The position numbers were made by a program, and so were the translations under genes. From an uncultured Faecalibacterium sp. (GTDB lineage Bacteria > Bacillota > Clostridia > Oscillospirales > Ruminococcaceae), in NCBI GenBank assembly GCA_934561115.1, contig CAKTFS010000021.1, positions 1 through 27,959 of the forward strand: DNA of 27,959 nt, given 5' to 3'. A model generated the notes under the pieces. That model was not told the origin of the DNA and made no database searches. It worked only from the letters and a program-made list of their open reading frames with translations. The number at the start of each line of letters is the position of its first letter. Position 1 is the stretch's first letter. Shown piece after piece: positions 7,865 through 16,182 of the stretch.

Positions 7865-8165
7865 GCCCGCCGCGCCGCCGCTTCCGCAGGAAGCAGGCGC
7901 GGCAGCTGCCGTTTGCCGTTACGACCCCACCCGTGAAAAAGGGTTTCTGAAAAGTCCGCAGACTTTTCAGAAACCCAAAATTTAAAATAATATTTCCGCT
8001 GAATATGCGCAAAGCGCAACGACGACGACCGCCGCCAGTGGCGGAAACAGGGAGGAGTTGTTGGGGCAGCGGCCAGCAAGACGCAAGTGCCGCCCGAGGC
8101 ACGATGCGGATGCTGGGTGCCGCAACCCGATAGCGGAGCGCATTCAAAATCGTCCCGCCCGCAGC
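7865..8165 (-). repeat. Modular intergenic repeat, copy A
   Basis: This non-coding stretch shares several blocks with 25491-26016. The segment 8017-8071 matches the reverse complement of 25965-26016, including 28 identical consecutive bases ending at 8071. The CCGTTACGACCCCAC-C-GTGAAAA block (7915-7940) matches 25669-25691. The ATTCAGCGGAAATATTATTTT block (minus strand, near 8005-7985) resembles CTTCAGCGGAATAATTATTTT at 25518-25538. The block GCGGAGCGCATTCAAAATCG (8133-8152) resembles 25772-25791. Together with the MITE it accounts for most of the 7566-8173 gap. Confidence 0.6.
7936..7976 (-). terminator. Terminator of the M16C protease transcript
   Basis: A perfect 15-bp inverted repeat (7941-7955 with 7962-7976) has a 6-nt loop and is followed on the minus strand by TTTTT. 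It is the first intrinsic terminator downstream of the protease gene, about 200 bases after its stop, and it lies inside the intergenic repeat. Confidence 0.75.
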
Positions 8166-8173
8166 GCAAACGC

Positions 8174-10924
8174 TTACAGCGTCTCTACCCGGTCGAACAG
8201 ATCCTTCGCAGCTTCCACGGCGTCCTTGCTGCCAAAGGCCACCCGCACGCCGCCGGACAGCACGTCAGACAGGGCGGCGGCCTGTGCCTTGAGCAGGGCG
8301 GCGTCCACGCTGCACAGCGCCTTGCGGTCGGCGGCGCGCATCTCGTCCGTGATGCCGCAGAAGTACCGGTGATCCAGCTCCCGTGCGGCGGCACGCGCCT
8401 TGCGGGGCGTGTCCAGCTTGGCGGCGGTGCCCACGATGAACTCGTCCAGATCCCGGGCGGTGTAGTCCCGGGCGGCAAGGGCGGCAGGGGCGCTTGCAAA
8501 GGTATCGTAGCTTTCCCGCAGGTGGGGGTCCCGGTAGGTGTACAAAAACTCGATGCCGTCTGCACAGAGCATTCCGGTGCCGTAGGCACCGCCTACCTCC
8601 CGGATGGTGTGCCACAGGTATTCGTAGCTCATCACCCGCGCCAGCACCCGGCGGCGGCTGTCCTGGGGCATGGGCCATGCCAGCACATCGTAGTTCACGC
8701 CGCCGTCAATGATAAAGGCTTCGTTCGCCGGGGGCGTCAGGGGCTGGGTGTAGGGCTGCGCCGGGGTGCGCCGGGCGGCGGCAAAGCGGCTTTCCGGCAG
8801 CAGGGTGCGCAGCTTTTCCAGTGCAGCTTCGGTGCCGTGCAGGCTGACAGTCAGGGCAGCAGTTTGCAGCACCCGGCGGCGCAGGTCATCCAGCTTTGCG
8901 CCCAGTGCCGCCCAGTCGGCCTTTTCCAGCAGATTGCACAGGAAGTGGTAGTAGCTCACGCCGGTGCAGGCTTCGTCCGCAGCGCCCTCTACATAATAAT
9001 GGGCGCGGGCGCGGGTGGAGGCAAACTCGTTGCCCTGCTGGATGAACAGCTGCTCCATGCGTAATTTCAGCTGGCTGACCACCCGGGCATAGGCCGCTTC
9101 GGCGGCAGCGCCGGTAAGGACGGTGTCGTACAGCCACTCGCCGCCGATCTCCACCGCCTTTTCCAGGCTGCGCTCCAGCAGGCTCAGGCAGAGGGAGAGC
9201 TTCGCGTGGCAGGGAGAACCCTCCTGCCGCCCGGTCCAGAGATCCAGCTGGGCGCGGCTGTCGCCCAGCCATGTGCTGCGCAGGGTGTTCAGCTGCTGGG
9301 CGGTGTGGGCGGGGGTGTCCAGCTCGTCCAGCACATCGGTGAGCAAGTTTAAGTATTGCAGCTCCTCTGGGGCAACGGTGCCCAGATCATAGTAGAAATT
9401 CAGGTACAGGCTCCCGGCAGAGGGGTGGCGCAGCAGGGTGGCACCGGCCAGCTGCTCGGCGCTGCCCTGCGGGGCGGCATCGCCCGCGCCAAGGTCGGCG
9501 GCGGTGAGGGGGTGTTCCAGCACCAGCTTGCCATCGGTGCGCACTGGGGCGGCATCCTCCGTTTTGGGGGCGGTGGGGATCTGCAGCACCTGCACCGGGG
9601 CGGGGGCAAACAGCTCCCGCAGCAGGGTGTCGAACCAGCCCTCTTCCAGCTTGCTGCGCAGGGCAGCGAAAAGCTTGTCCGTGTGCAGCAGCAGGGCGGC
9701 ATCGCCGGTATGCAGCCAGCCGGTGGCGGCGTTGATGGCGTCCAGCACGCCGTCCGGCAGACTGCCCGGACGCTCCAGCGAGGCAAACTCGGCCTCGTTC
9801 AAAGCGGCCAGCAGCAGCTCGTGAGGGATGCCGGTCTTCAGCAGCTCGTTCACAGCCTTGCGCACGGCGGGGGCAAACTTACGGGCAGAATCTGCCGTAG
9901 CGCCGCGCAGCAGCAGCTCCAAGGTGGGCTGCAGGGTGCTGTCGTCAAAACCGATGTCGATATCTGCGCCCAGCTGCTCGGCCAGCAGAGCGGCCTTGAG
10001 GGGGGAGCTGTTGGTGCTCAGCAGCGCGCCCAGCAGGATCTCCACGCCCAGCTGCCGCTCCCGGTCGGCAAAGGCGCCGGTGTACCATGCCAGCGCGCAC
10101 TGCACCTCGTCCGGCTTGGGCTGGTCGGTGTAGTAGGGCAGCTCCACGAACGCGCCGGGCTGCTCGTCCTGCATGGTCAGGCGGGGACGGGCGGCGGCTT
10201 TGGGCATCTTGGACAGGTAGTCCTTATCCAGCCGTGCCAGCTTGTCGGCCATGTCCATCTTGCCGTACAGGGTGATGCAGCAGTTGTCGGCGCTGTAATG
10301 GCGGTGGTACACCCGCTGGTATTTCTCGTAGGTCAGGGCGGGGATGGACGCCGGGTCGCCGCCGGACACAAAGCCGTAGGCAGTATCCGGGAACATCGCC
10401 CGCTGCAGGGCGTTTTGCAGCTGGGCGTCCGGGGAAGCCAGCGCGCCCTGCATCTCATTGTAGACCACGCCGCTGACCGTGCCGTCCGCATCCCGGTGCC
10501 AGCCCTCCTGCTCGAACACGGCAGAATCCACCATGGCCAGCGGGCAGAACACTGCGTTCAGGTAGACATCCATCAGGTTGCAGAAATCGGTCTCGTTGGG
10601 GGTGGCAAAGGGGTAGACCGTCTTGTCCGGGAAAGTCATTGCATTGAGGAAAGAGGCCATGCTGCTTTTGAGCAGCTGCACGAAGGGGGAGCTGACCGGG
10701 TATTTTTCGCTGCCCGCCAGCACGGAATGCTCCAGAATGTGGAACACACCGGTATCATCGGACGGAAAGGTGCCGAAGCCGATGCCGAAGGCCTTGTTGA
10801 CGTCCTCGTTTTCCACCAGCAGCACGGCTGCGCCGCTGACGTCATGGGCGAGCAGGGTCAAAGTACCGTGCTGCTCGGGGCAGGGCTCGGTGCGCAGGAC
10901 GGTATAACCGGGATAGTGTGCCAT
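8174..10924 (-). CDS. M16C-family zinc metalloprotease (PreP/Cym1-like)
   Basis: The 916-residue protein belongs to the pitrilysin/insulinase clan. The inverted zinc motif HILEH is at 62-66 (His62, Glu65 as base, His66), and the third ligand is probably Glu157 in VVYNEMQGA. The conserved C-terminal half element REVGGAYGTGM that helps close the chamber is also present. This size, with both catalytic and non-catalytic halves in one chain, is that of the M16C presequence-protease group, which degrades unstructured peptides in an enclosed chamber. No signal peptide is seen, so it is probably cytosolic. AAGGAG precedes the ATG. It lies 48 bases after a small membrane protein gene and is probably cotranscribed with it. 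Its length is full and no motif residue is missing. Confidence 0.92.
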   Translation of the reverse strand: MAHYPGYTVLRTEPCPEQHGTLTLLAHDVSGAAVLLVENEDVNKAFGIGFGTFPSDDTGVFHILEHSVLAGSEKYPVSSPFVQLLKSSMASFLNAMTFPDKTVYPFATPNETDFCNLMDVYLNAVFCPLAMVDSAVFEQEGWHRDADGTVSGVVYNEMQGALASPDAQLQNALQRAMFPDTAYGFVSGGDPASIPALTYEKYQRVYHRHYSADNCCITLYGKMDMADKLARLDKDYLSKMPKAAARPRLTMQDEQPGAFVELPYYTDQPKPDEVQCALAWYTGAFADRERQLGVEILLGALLSTNSSPLKAALLAEQLGADIDIGFDDSTLQPTLELLLRGATADSARKFAPAVRKAVNELLKTGIPHELLLAALNEAEFASLERPGSLPDGVLDAINAATGWLHTGDAALLLHTDKLFAALRSKLEEGWFDTLLRELFAPAPVQVLQIPTAPKTEDAAPVRTDGKLVLEHPLTAADLGAGDAAPQGSAEQLAGATLLRHPSAGSLYLNFYYDLGTVAPEELQYLNLLTDVLDELDTPAHTAQQLNTLRSTWLGDSRAQLDLWTGRQEGSPCHAKLSLCLSLLERSLEKAVEIGGEWLYDTVLTGAAAEAAYARVVSQLKLRMEQLFIQQGNEFASTRARAHYYVEGAADEACTGVSYYHFLCNLLEKADWAALGAKLDDLRRRVLQTAALTVSLHGTEAALEKLRTLLPESRFAAARRTPAQPYTQPLTPPANEAFIIDGGVNYDVLAWPMPQDSRRRVLARVMSYEYLWHTIREVGGAYGTGMLCADGIEFLYTYRDPHLRESYDTFASAPAALAARDYTARDLDEFIVGTAAKLDTPRKARAAARELDHRYFCGITDEMRAADRKALCSVDAALLKAQAAALSDVLSGGVRVAFGSKDAVEAAKDLFDRVETL

Positions 10925-10972
10925 TTTTATTCTCCTTTACGGGATGTTTTTCACAGAGGATGCGCCTGCGGC

Positions 10973-11284
10973 TCAGCCGCCGAACAGGCCGAAAAAGCTG
11001 GTGTGGGTCACACCCAGCACAAGGAAAAGAGCGATCAAAGCAAACAGCACGCCGATGATGATATCCATCTGGTACACCGTGAGCGGGAATTTATCGTAAA
11101 GCTTTTCTTTGGGGTTTACAAAGTCCTTGCTGCCGTTGTCCAGCAGGCGCTTTTTGCCCTGCTCAAAATCGGCCTTCTGTGCCTGCAGCTCTGCCTGCTG
11201 GCGGGCAAGTTCTGCCTCGCGGGCGGCCAGTGCGGCCTCGCGGCGTTCAAGCTCGGTCCGGGTGTCCGGGGTGGGCTGTGCCAT
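10973..11284 (-). CDS. Small coiled-coil protein with one C-terminal membrane helix
   Basis: I do not recognise the family. The 103-residue protein begins with a charged, Ala/Glu/Gln-rich helix (about 9-45, with alternating EREAALAAREAELARQQAEL heptads) and a hydrophilic linker. It ends with one membrane segment (about 74-95, IIIGVLFALIALFLVLGV) and a short Gly/Phe tail. The start at ATG 11284 is set by AGGAGG, seven bases upstream; longer frames run through the promoter. It could tether something to the membrane or dimerise. It shares a transcript direction with the M16C protease gene. Confidence 0.7.
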   Translation of the reverse strand: MAQPTPDTRTELERREAALAAREAELARQQAELQAQKADFEQGKKRLLDNGSKDFVNPKEKLYDKFPLTVYQMDIIIGVLFALIALFLVLGVTHTSFFGLFGG

Positions 11285-11320
11285 GGAAAGTCCCTCCTGT
11301 AAGCATAAGATGTTTTCCTT

Positions 11321-11326
11321 ATGATA
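11321..11326 (-). promoter_or_regulatory. Extended -10 promoter of the small membrane protein/M16C unit
   Basis: On the minus strand TGG-TATCAT forms an extended -10, with only a T-rich -35 region. It lies just after the mgl operon terminator and 36 bases before the start codon. Confidence 0.5.
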
Positions 11327-11342
11327 CCACAAAAATGTGGAC

Positions 11343-11377
11343 AAAAAAAGCACCCGCAGTGCAAAGACTGCGGGTGC
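11343..11377 (-). terminator. Terminator of the mglBAC operon
   Basis: GCACCCGCAGT (11350-11360) pairs with ACTGCGGGTGC (11367-11377) around a 6-nt loop. On the minus strand it is followed by seven T. It lies 20 bases after the mglC stop. Confidence 0.93.
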
Positions 11378-11397
11378 AAAGGGGGATGATGAGGAGA

Positions 11398-12396
11398 TTA
11401 CTTCTTAGCCAGATACTTGCGGATATCAATGGCGACAGCCACGATAATGACAAGACCCTGAACGATGTAGGTGTAGGAGGAGTTGACGTTCATGAACTGC
11501 AGAGCGACCTTCATCAGCTCAAAGACCAGAACGCCGACCAGAACGCCGGGAACAGTACCAACGCCGCCGGTGGTGGAAACACCGCCGATGGTGCAGGCTG
11601 CGATGGCGTCCAGCTCATAGCCCATTGCAGTGTTGACGGATGCGCCGCCGGACTTTGCAGCCAGCAGGCAGCCGGCCAGACCGAACATGCAGGAGGCCAG
11701 GATGTAGATGCGGATCTTGGTGGCGTAAACGTTGACACCGGCCACCTCGGCAGCAGCCTCGTTGCCGCCGATGGCGTACATGTACTTGCCGTGGCGGGTC
11801 TTGTTGTACAGGAACCAGAAGCAGACAGCCACGATCAGGGCGATCCAGATCAGCACGGGAACGGCAAGGATGGTGTTGGAGGCCAGAGAGGTGAAGTTTT
11901 TGTTCAAAGAGCCGATGGGGGTACCGCCGGTGTACACAAGGCAGATACCGTAGACCACCTGCTGCATACCCAAGGTAGCAATGAAGGGCTGCACCTTCAG
12001 GTAGCTGACCACCAGACCGTTGCACAGACCCACGATGGCGCAGATGGCAATGACCAGAATGAACACCACGGGGGTGGGCAGGGTGGGCATATTGGGGTAG
12101 AACTTGCCGGAAGCGCCTTCGGTCTGCGCAAAAATGCAGGCAAGGCAGGCGGCAAAACCAGCCAGACGGCCAGCGGACAGGTCGTTACCGGTGGTGATCA
12201 GGCAGCCGGAAATGCCCAGCGCGATGATGTAGCGGATGGACACGTTCTTGAACAGGTTGATCATGTTGGTGCCGGAGAAGAAGTTGGGGTGCATGATGCC
12301 AACGACCAGAGTGACGGCCAGCATCATCATGATAATGGCGTTGTTGCTGAGCCACTTGCCCACAGCCTTGCCATTCAATTTTTTGGTAGCTTCCAC
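11398..12396 (-). CDS. mglC: Galactose/methyl-galactoside ABC importer, permease subunit
   Basis: The 332-residue integral membrane subunit forms the sugar channel with MglA. About eight to ten hydrophobic helices fill the chain. The cytoplasmic loop AIGGNEAAAEVAGVNV and the block ACTIGGVSTTGGVGTVPGVLVG match the carbohydrate-uptake-2 (RbsC/MglC) family. The start is GTG, supported by AAGGAGG nine bases upstream, and lies 18 bases after the mglA stop. As last gene of the operon it is followed by a strong terminator. RbsC- or XylH-like alternatives are excluded mainly by the company of a clear MglB. Confidence 0.9.
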   Translation of the reverse strand: MEATKKLNGKAVGKWLSNNAIIMMMLAVTLVVGIMHPNFFSGTNMINLFKNVSIRYIIALGISGCLITTGNDLSAGRLAGFAACLACIFAQTEGASGKFYPNMPTLPTPVVFILVIAICAIVGLCNGLVVSYLKVQPFIATLGMQQVVYGICLVYTGGTPIGSLNKNFTSLASNTILAVPVLIWIALIVAVCFWFLYNKTRHGKYMYAIGGNEAAAEVAGVNVYATKIRIYILASCMFGLAGCLLAAKSGGASVNTAMGYELDAIAACTIGGVSTTGGVGTVPGVLVGVLVFELMKVALQFMNVNSSYTYIVQGLVIIVAVAIDIRKYLAKK

Positions 12397-12414
12397 GATA
12401 GACAGCCTCCTTAA

Positions 12415-13956
12415 TTACTGATTTGCCGCAGCTGCGTCAGGTGCGGTCTCGAACTGGGTGGCCAGCGCCATGATGTTCTCCTGCGTGGCATCCTTACCGT
12501 TGATAAAGCCGGTGATACGGCCGTCGCACATGACCATGACACGGTTGGACATACCGATGATCTCGCTCATTTCAGAGGAGATCATGATAATGCTCTTGCC
12601 CTGCTTGGCCAGATCGGCGATGATGCAGTAAATTTCATACTTTGCACCGACGTCGATGCCGCGGGTAGGCTCGTCCAGAATGAGCACATCGGGGTTGTTG
12701 GCGAGCCAGCGGGCGATCAGCACCTTCTGCTGGTTGCCGCCGGAAAGGCTCTTGATCTGGGTCTTGGGGCTGGGCACCTTGATGGCCATCTTTTCCTTGT
12801 TGGTAGCCACCAGATCCAGGATTTTCTGGTTGTCCAGCATGATGGGACCCTTGCGCAGGGCGTCCAGAGAAGCGATGGAGATGTTATCGGCAACGCTCAG
12901 CACGCCCAGAATGCCGGTAGCACGGCGGTCCTCAGTCAGCAGAGCAACGCTCTTCTGGATGGCATCGCGGGGCTGCTTGATGTTGACTTCTTCGCCCTTG
13001 ATCCACACCTTACCAGAGGTATGGGCACGCAGGCCGAAGATGCCTTCCATCAGCTCGGTACGCTGTGCGCCCACCAGACCGGCAACGCCCAGAATTTCGC
13101 CCTTTTTCAGCTCAAAGCTGCAATGACGGAAGGAGCGGGGATGGATGGAGGTGAAGTCCTCCACCTTCATCATGACCTCATCCGAAGGCACGTTCTCCAG
13201 CGGGGGGAACAGGTTGGAAAGCTCACGGCCGACCATCTTTGCAATGATCTCTTCCTTGGTCATGTTGGCAACGTCCCACTTACCGATGTACTGGCCATCG
13301 CGCATGATGGTAACTTCGTCCGCGATGACTTTGATCTCGTCCATCTTGTGGCTGATGTAGACCAGAGCAACGCCCTGCTCCTTCAGATCCCGCATGATGC
13401 GGAACAGGCTCTCGACCTCGTTCGCGGTCAGAGAAGAGGTGGGCTCGTCCAAAATCAGCACCTTACAGTTGGCGGAAACGGCCTTGGCGATTTCCACCAT
13501 CTGCATCTGGGCGATGCTCAAAGAGCCCAGCTTTGCATGGGGGTCGATGTCCAGCTTCAGTTTCTTCAGCAGTTCATCGGTATCTTTGTACATTTTGGCA
13601 TGGTCCACAACAGTGACGATGCCGTATTTCTTGGTGGGGTAGCGTCCCAGCCAGATATTCTCGGCCACGGTACGGGCCGGAATGGGCTGCAGTTCCTGAT
13701 GCACCATGGCGATGCCGCGGTCCAGCGCATCCAGCGGGGTGGGGATGGTTACCTTCTGCCCCTCGTATTCGATCTCGCCCTCGTCCATCTTGTAAATGCC
13801 GAACATACATTTCATCAGAGTGGACTTACCGGCGCCGTTTTCGCCCATCAGAGCCATGACTTTGCCGGGACGGAGCTCCAGCTGTGCATGATCCAGGGCT
13901 TTGACACCGGGGAAGGTCTTGACCACGCCTTTCATTACCAGACGGTATTCTGACAT
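12415..13956 (-). CDS. mglA: Galactose/methyl-galactoside ABC importer, ATP-binding subunit
   Basis: The 513-residue protein carries two ABC domains in tandem, as in MglA/RbsA/AraG. Half 1 has Walker A GENGAGKST at 38-46, the variant signature LSIAQMQMVEIAKAV and Walker B LILDEPTSSLT. Half 2 has a degenerate Walker A (GLVGAQRTE) but an intact LSGGNQQK and LILDEPTRGID. One good and one degenerate ATP site is normal for this family. AGGAGG precedes the ATG. It lies between mglB and mglC in the conserved B-A-C order, and is separated from mglB by a hairpin likely to lower its expression relative to the binding protein. Confidence 0.93.
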   Translation of the reverse strand: MSEYRLVMKGVVKTFPGVKALDHAQLELRPGKVMALMGENGAGKSTLMKCMFGIYKMDEGEIEYEGQKVTIPTPLDALDRGIAMVHQELQPIPARTVAENIWLGRYPTKKYGIVTVVDHAKMYKDTDELLKKLKLDIDPHAKLGSLSIAQMQMVEIAKAVSANCKVLILDEPTSSLTANEVESLFRIMRDLKEQGVALVYISHKMDEIKVIADEVTIMRDGQYIGKWDVANMTKEEIIAKMVGRELSNLFPPLENVPSDEVMMKVEDFTSIHPRSFRHCSFELKKGEILGVAGLVGAQRTELMEGIFGLRAHTSGKVWIKGEEVNIKQPRDAIQKSVALLTEDRRATGILGVLSVADNISIASLDALRKGPIMLDNQKILDLVATNKEKMAIKVPSPKTQIKSLSGGNQQKVLIARWLANNPDVLILDEPTRGIDVGAKYEIYCIIADLAKQGKSIIMISSEMSEIIGMSNRVMVMCDGRITGFINGKDATQENIMALATQFETAPDAAAANQ

Positions 13957-14013
13957 TCCGCAAAAGCCTCCTTTTTGGTTGTTTACAGGCGGGCAGTTTT
14001 TTTCTAAAATAAG

Positions 14014-14049
14014 GCGCGTGCGTGGAGATGTTTTCTCGCACGCACGCGC
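14014..14049 (-). terminator. Intercistronic hairpin between mglB and mglA
   Basis: An 11-bp perfect stem, GCGCGTGCGTG (14014-14024) with CACGCACGCGC (14039-14049), is extended by GAGA/TCTC across one bulged base. On the minus strand the next bases are CTTATTTTAG, a weak U tract, so partial termination or 3'-end protection of the mglB message is likely. The same hairpin followed by TTTTT would work on the plus strand. Confidence 0.65.
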
Positions 14050-14118
14050 TTTTTAGCTTACATTCAAGCCGTTAAGGCCTGCTGCGCACCTTGCATTCTT
14101 TTCAGGGAAACTTTGGTC

Positions 14119-15159
14119 TTACTTCAGGTACTGAGCAGCGTTGTCCTTGGTGACCTTGACGTAGTCGACCCAGTAGTACTTCTCAACATCCTTGCCGTCA
14201 ACGAACAGCTTGGTAGCCTCGGCAGCCTTGGTAGCCTGACCCACGTCGTCGTTCAGAACGGTACCGGTCATGTTGCCATCGACAACGTTCTGCACAGCCT
14301 CTACCAGAGCATCGACGCCGACCAGGTAGACGTCCTTGCCAACGGTGCGGCCAGCCTGCTGGATGGACTGCAGAGCGCCCAGTGCCATTGCGTCGTTGTT
14401 GCAGAAGACGACTTCGATCTTGTCGCCGTACTGAGACAGAGCGTTTGCAACGTCCTGCTGAGCGGTGGTCTGATCCCAGTTGTCCAGGTACTCGTACAGG
14501 CACTCAACTTCCTTGCCGGCATCGGTCAGAGCCTTGATGGAGAACTCGGTGCGGTACTGAGCGTCGATGTTCTCGGGGTCGCCCTTGCACATGATGTAGG
14601 TGACCTTGCCGTCGCCGTTGATATCGCCCTGGGTCTCGGTCTCGAGGATCAGTTCGCCCTGATAAGTACCGGACTGACGTGCGTCAGCACCGACGTAGCA
14701 GCACTTGCCCTTGTAGGAATCCAGAACGCTCTCCTCGGGCTCACGGTTGATGAACACGATGGGGGTGCCGGAGGGAGAAACGGTGTCAACGATGGTCTGA
14801 GCGGAAGTGGTCTGGACGGGGTTGATGACCAGCACGTCCACGCCCTGCTGCAGGAAGGTGTTGATCTGCTCGGTCTGGGTGTTCTGGTCGTTCTTGCCGT
14901 CCATGATGGTGACGGAATAGCCCATGTCCTTCAGGTAGCCTTCCAGATCGGAGCGGTACAGGGTCATGAAGTTATCAGCAAACTGATAGATGCAAACGCC
15001 GATGTTGGCGGAGCCGTTGGTAGCAGCGGCAGCGGTAGAAGAAGCAACGCTGGAAGCAGCGGTGCTGGTGGAGGAAGAGCCGCCGCAAGCGGTCATAGCA
15101 GCGGTAGCGCCCACAACAGCGGAAGCCTTCAGGAAGTCGCGACGAGAAATCATTTTCAT
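14119..15159 (-). CDS. mglB: Galactose/glucose-binding lipoprotein of the Mgl importer
   Basis: This 346-residue substrate-binding protein captures sugar outside the membrane for MglA/MglC. Many positions mirror E. coli MglB: DNFM near the start of the mature domain, FINREPE, the calcium loop DINGDGK at 179-185, GDPENIDAQYRT (counterpart of the His/Asp/Arg sugar contacts; the His is replaced by Asn-Ile-Asp context), NNDAMALGA, GVDALVEA and GTVLNDD. The N-terminus combines SRRDFLK (5-11), a twin-arginine-like motif, with the lipobox MTAC (Cys25), then a Ser/Ala/Thr-rich linker. I place the start at 15159 because AAGGAG lies inside the longer frame that begins at 15177. It is the first gene of the operon. 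Confidence 0.93.
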   Translation of the reverse strand: MKMISRRDFLKASAVVGATAAMTACGGSSSTSTAASSVASSTAAAATNGSANIGVCIYQFADNFMTLYRSDLEGYLKDMGYSVTIMDGKNDQNTQTEQINTFLQQGVDVLVINPVQTTSAQTIVDTVSPSGTPIVFINREPEESVLDSYKGKCCYVGADARQSGTYQGELILETETQGDINGDGKVTYIMCKGDPENIDAQYRTEFSIKALTDAGKEVECLYEYLDNWDQTTAQQDVANALSQYGDKIEVVFCNNDAMALGALQSIQQAGRTVGKDVYLVGVDALVEAVQNVVDGNMTGTVLNDDVGQATKAAEATKLFVDGKDVEKYYWVDYVKVTKDNAAQYLK

Positions 15160-15237
15160 AATAGTAATCTCCTTCATTTGTGTGTCACAGCATATTCACA
15201 GACGCATTTGTCGCATGCGTCCGTAATCCCTGACAGT

Positions 15238-15267
15238 ATTATACCCTTGTGTGGGGGTGTTCCGCAA
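15238..15267 (-). promoter_or_regulatory. mglBAC promoter and leader palindrome
   Basis: On the minus strand TTGCGG (15267-15262), an 18-base spacer and a perfect TATAAT (15243-15238). Downstream, at 15201-15221, GACGCA and TGCGTC form a hairpin or operator-like palindrome in the 5' leader. No regulator gene is adjacent. Confidence 0.75.
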
Positions 15268-15894
15268 GAGAATAAGTTCACAATATTGGTGCAAATGTTT
15301 TGTTACGTTTCTACAAAAGCGGACCAAAGGTTACAAAATCTTTTCGCGAATTATCACAATTTTTCATACCGATGCAACCAACATACAAATATGATGAAGG
15401 TATGTAAAAAAACATGCTTGAACATGACTGAATGTTGCATGCCTGCTAAAAAACCGCGAAAAGAGGCGATACATTTTTTGAAAGATATTTTCAGGGATAC
15501 TACACAGCGGAAAGAAAACGCCTTTTATACACTCTTACCGGAAGGGAAAAACAACACGAGTCGAGAAAAATTATTACTCCCGGGGTGGGGCGGTGCTGCG
15601 GCCTTAGAGTGCTGCGGCACTGTACCTTTATAGTAACAGGGCGGTCAGACCGCAGCGAACGTTTTTGTGGGAAGTGCCCGAAATACAAGCGGCCGTTTTC
15701 TGCGTGCTGCACTGCCTGAAATAACAAAACTGACGCAGCTGCGTTCTGCCTTGAAAATGCAAAATATACGTTTTGGATAATACTTGCACAAAAATACCTT
15801 ATGGCCCTGCAAAAGTGCACACTGTCGGGCAAAGCGGGCGGGTGATATCCTGTATACAGAGCCCGGGACACCGGACGAAAGGAGGAAGAACATC
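15268..15894. other. Intergenic region left of the phage module
   Basis: I see no gene in these 627 bases. The left half is A+T-rich. Around 15590-15645 there is a direct repeat of GTGCTGCGGC and a palindrome GCGGTC-A-GACCGC. There is no tRNA, integrase or repressor, and no recognisable attachment core, so the left border of the phage-derived module cannot be drawn precisely. Confidence 0.5.
15751..15781 (+). promoter_or_regulatory. Possible promoter of the phage module
   Basis: TTGAAA (15751-15756) and GATAAT (15776-15781) are separated by 19 bases, about 115 bases before the first gene of the module. The spacing is long, so this is tentative. Confidence 0.35.
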
Positions 15895-16182
15895 ATGGGG
15901 CAGACAAAGCCCGCCGCCGGGCTGAAAAGCCTGAACCGCGCCGCCGACACCCTGAGCACCCTGTTGGCGCAGGAGGTGAAGGAGCTGAACGAGCGGCAGA
16001 AAGCTGCCCGGCGGGAAAACACCCCCGACCCCGGGATGATGAAGGGGCTGAAGGAGGCTACCGCCGTGCTCAAGGATCTGGCGGGCGTGGTAAAGACCCT
16101 GAACGATCAGGGCACAGAGCTGGAAGGAACGGAGTGCGGCGTGGTGCTGCTGCCGCCGGTGGAACAGGAGGAAAAGGCATGA
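15895..16182 (+). CDS. Small phage protein in the small-terminase position
   Basis: The 95-residue, highly charged, mostly helical protein contains NERQKAARRENTPDPGMM and a helix KEATAVLKDLAGVVKTLND. It precedes the large terminase and overlaps it by ATGA, which is the usual place of the small terminase subunit (DNA recognition). I cannot see a clear helix-turn-helix, so the function is inferred from position only. GGAGG lies six or so bases before the ATG at 15895; a longer frame from 15784 lacks such a site. Confidence 0.7.
   Translation: MGQTKPAAGLKSLNRAADTLSTLLAQEVKELNERQKAARRENTPDPGMMKGLKEATAVLKDLAGVVKTLNDQGTELEGTECGVVLLPPVEQEEKA

Noticed and set aside
9356..11302. 648-residue plus-strand frame opposite the M16C protease
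   Set aside because: Antisense shadow of a gene with a complete zinc motif and good ribosome binding site; composition is non-protein-like.
11179..12414. Plus-strand frame opposite mglC, and similar frames opposite mglA and mglB
   Set aside because: They lie on the antisense of clear transporter genes and show His/Val/Gly/Asp-rich shadow composition.
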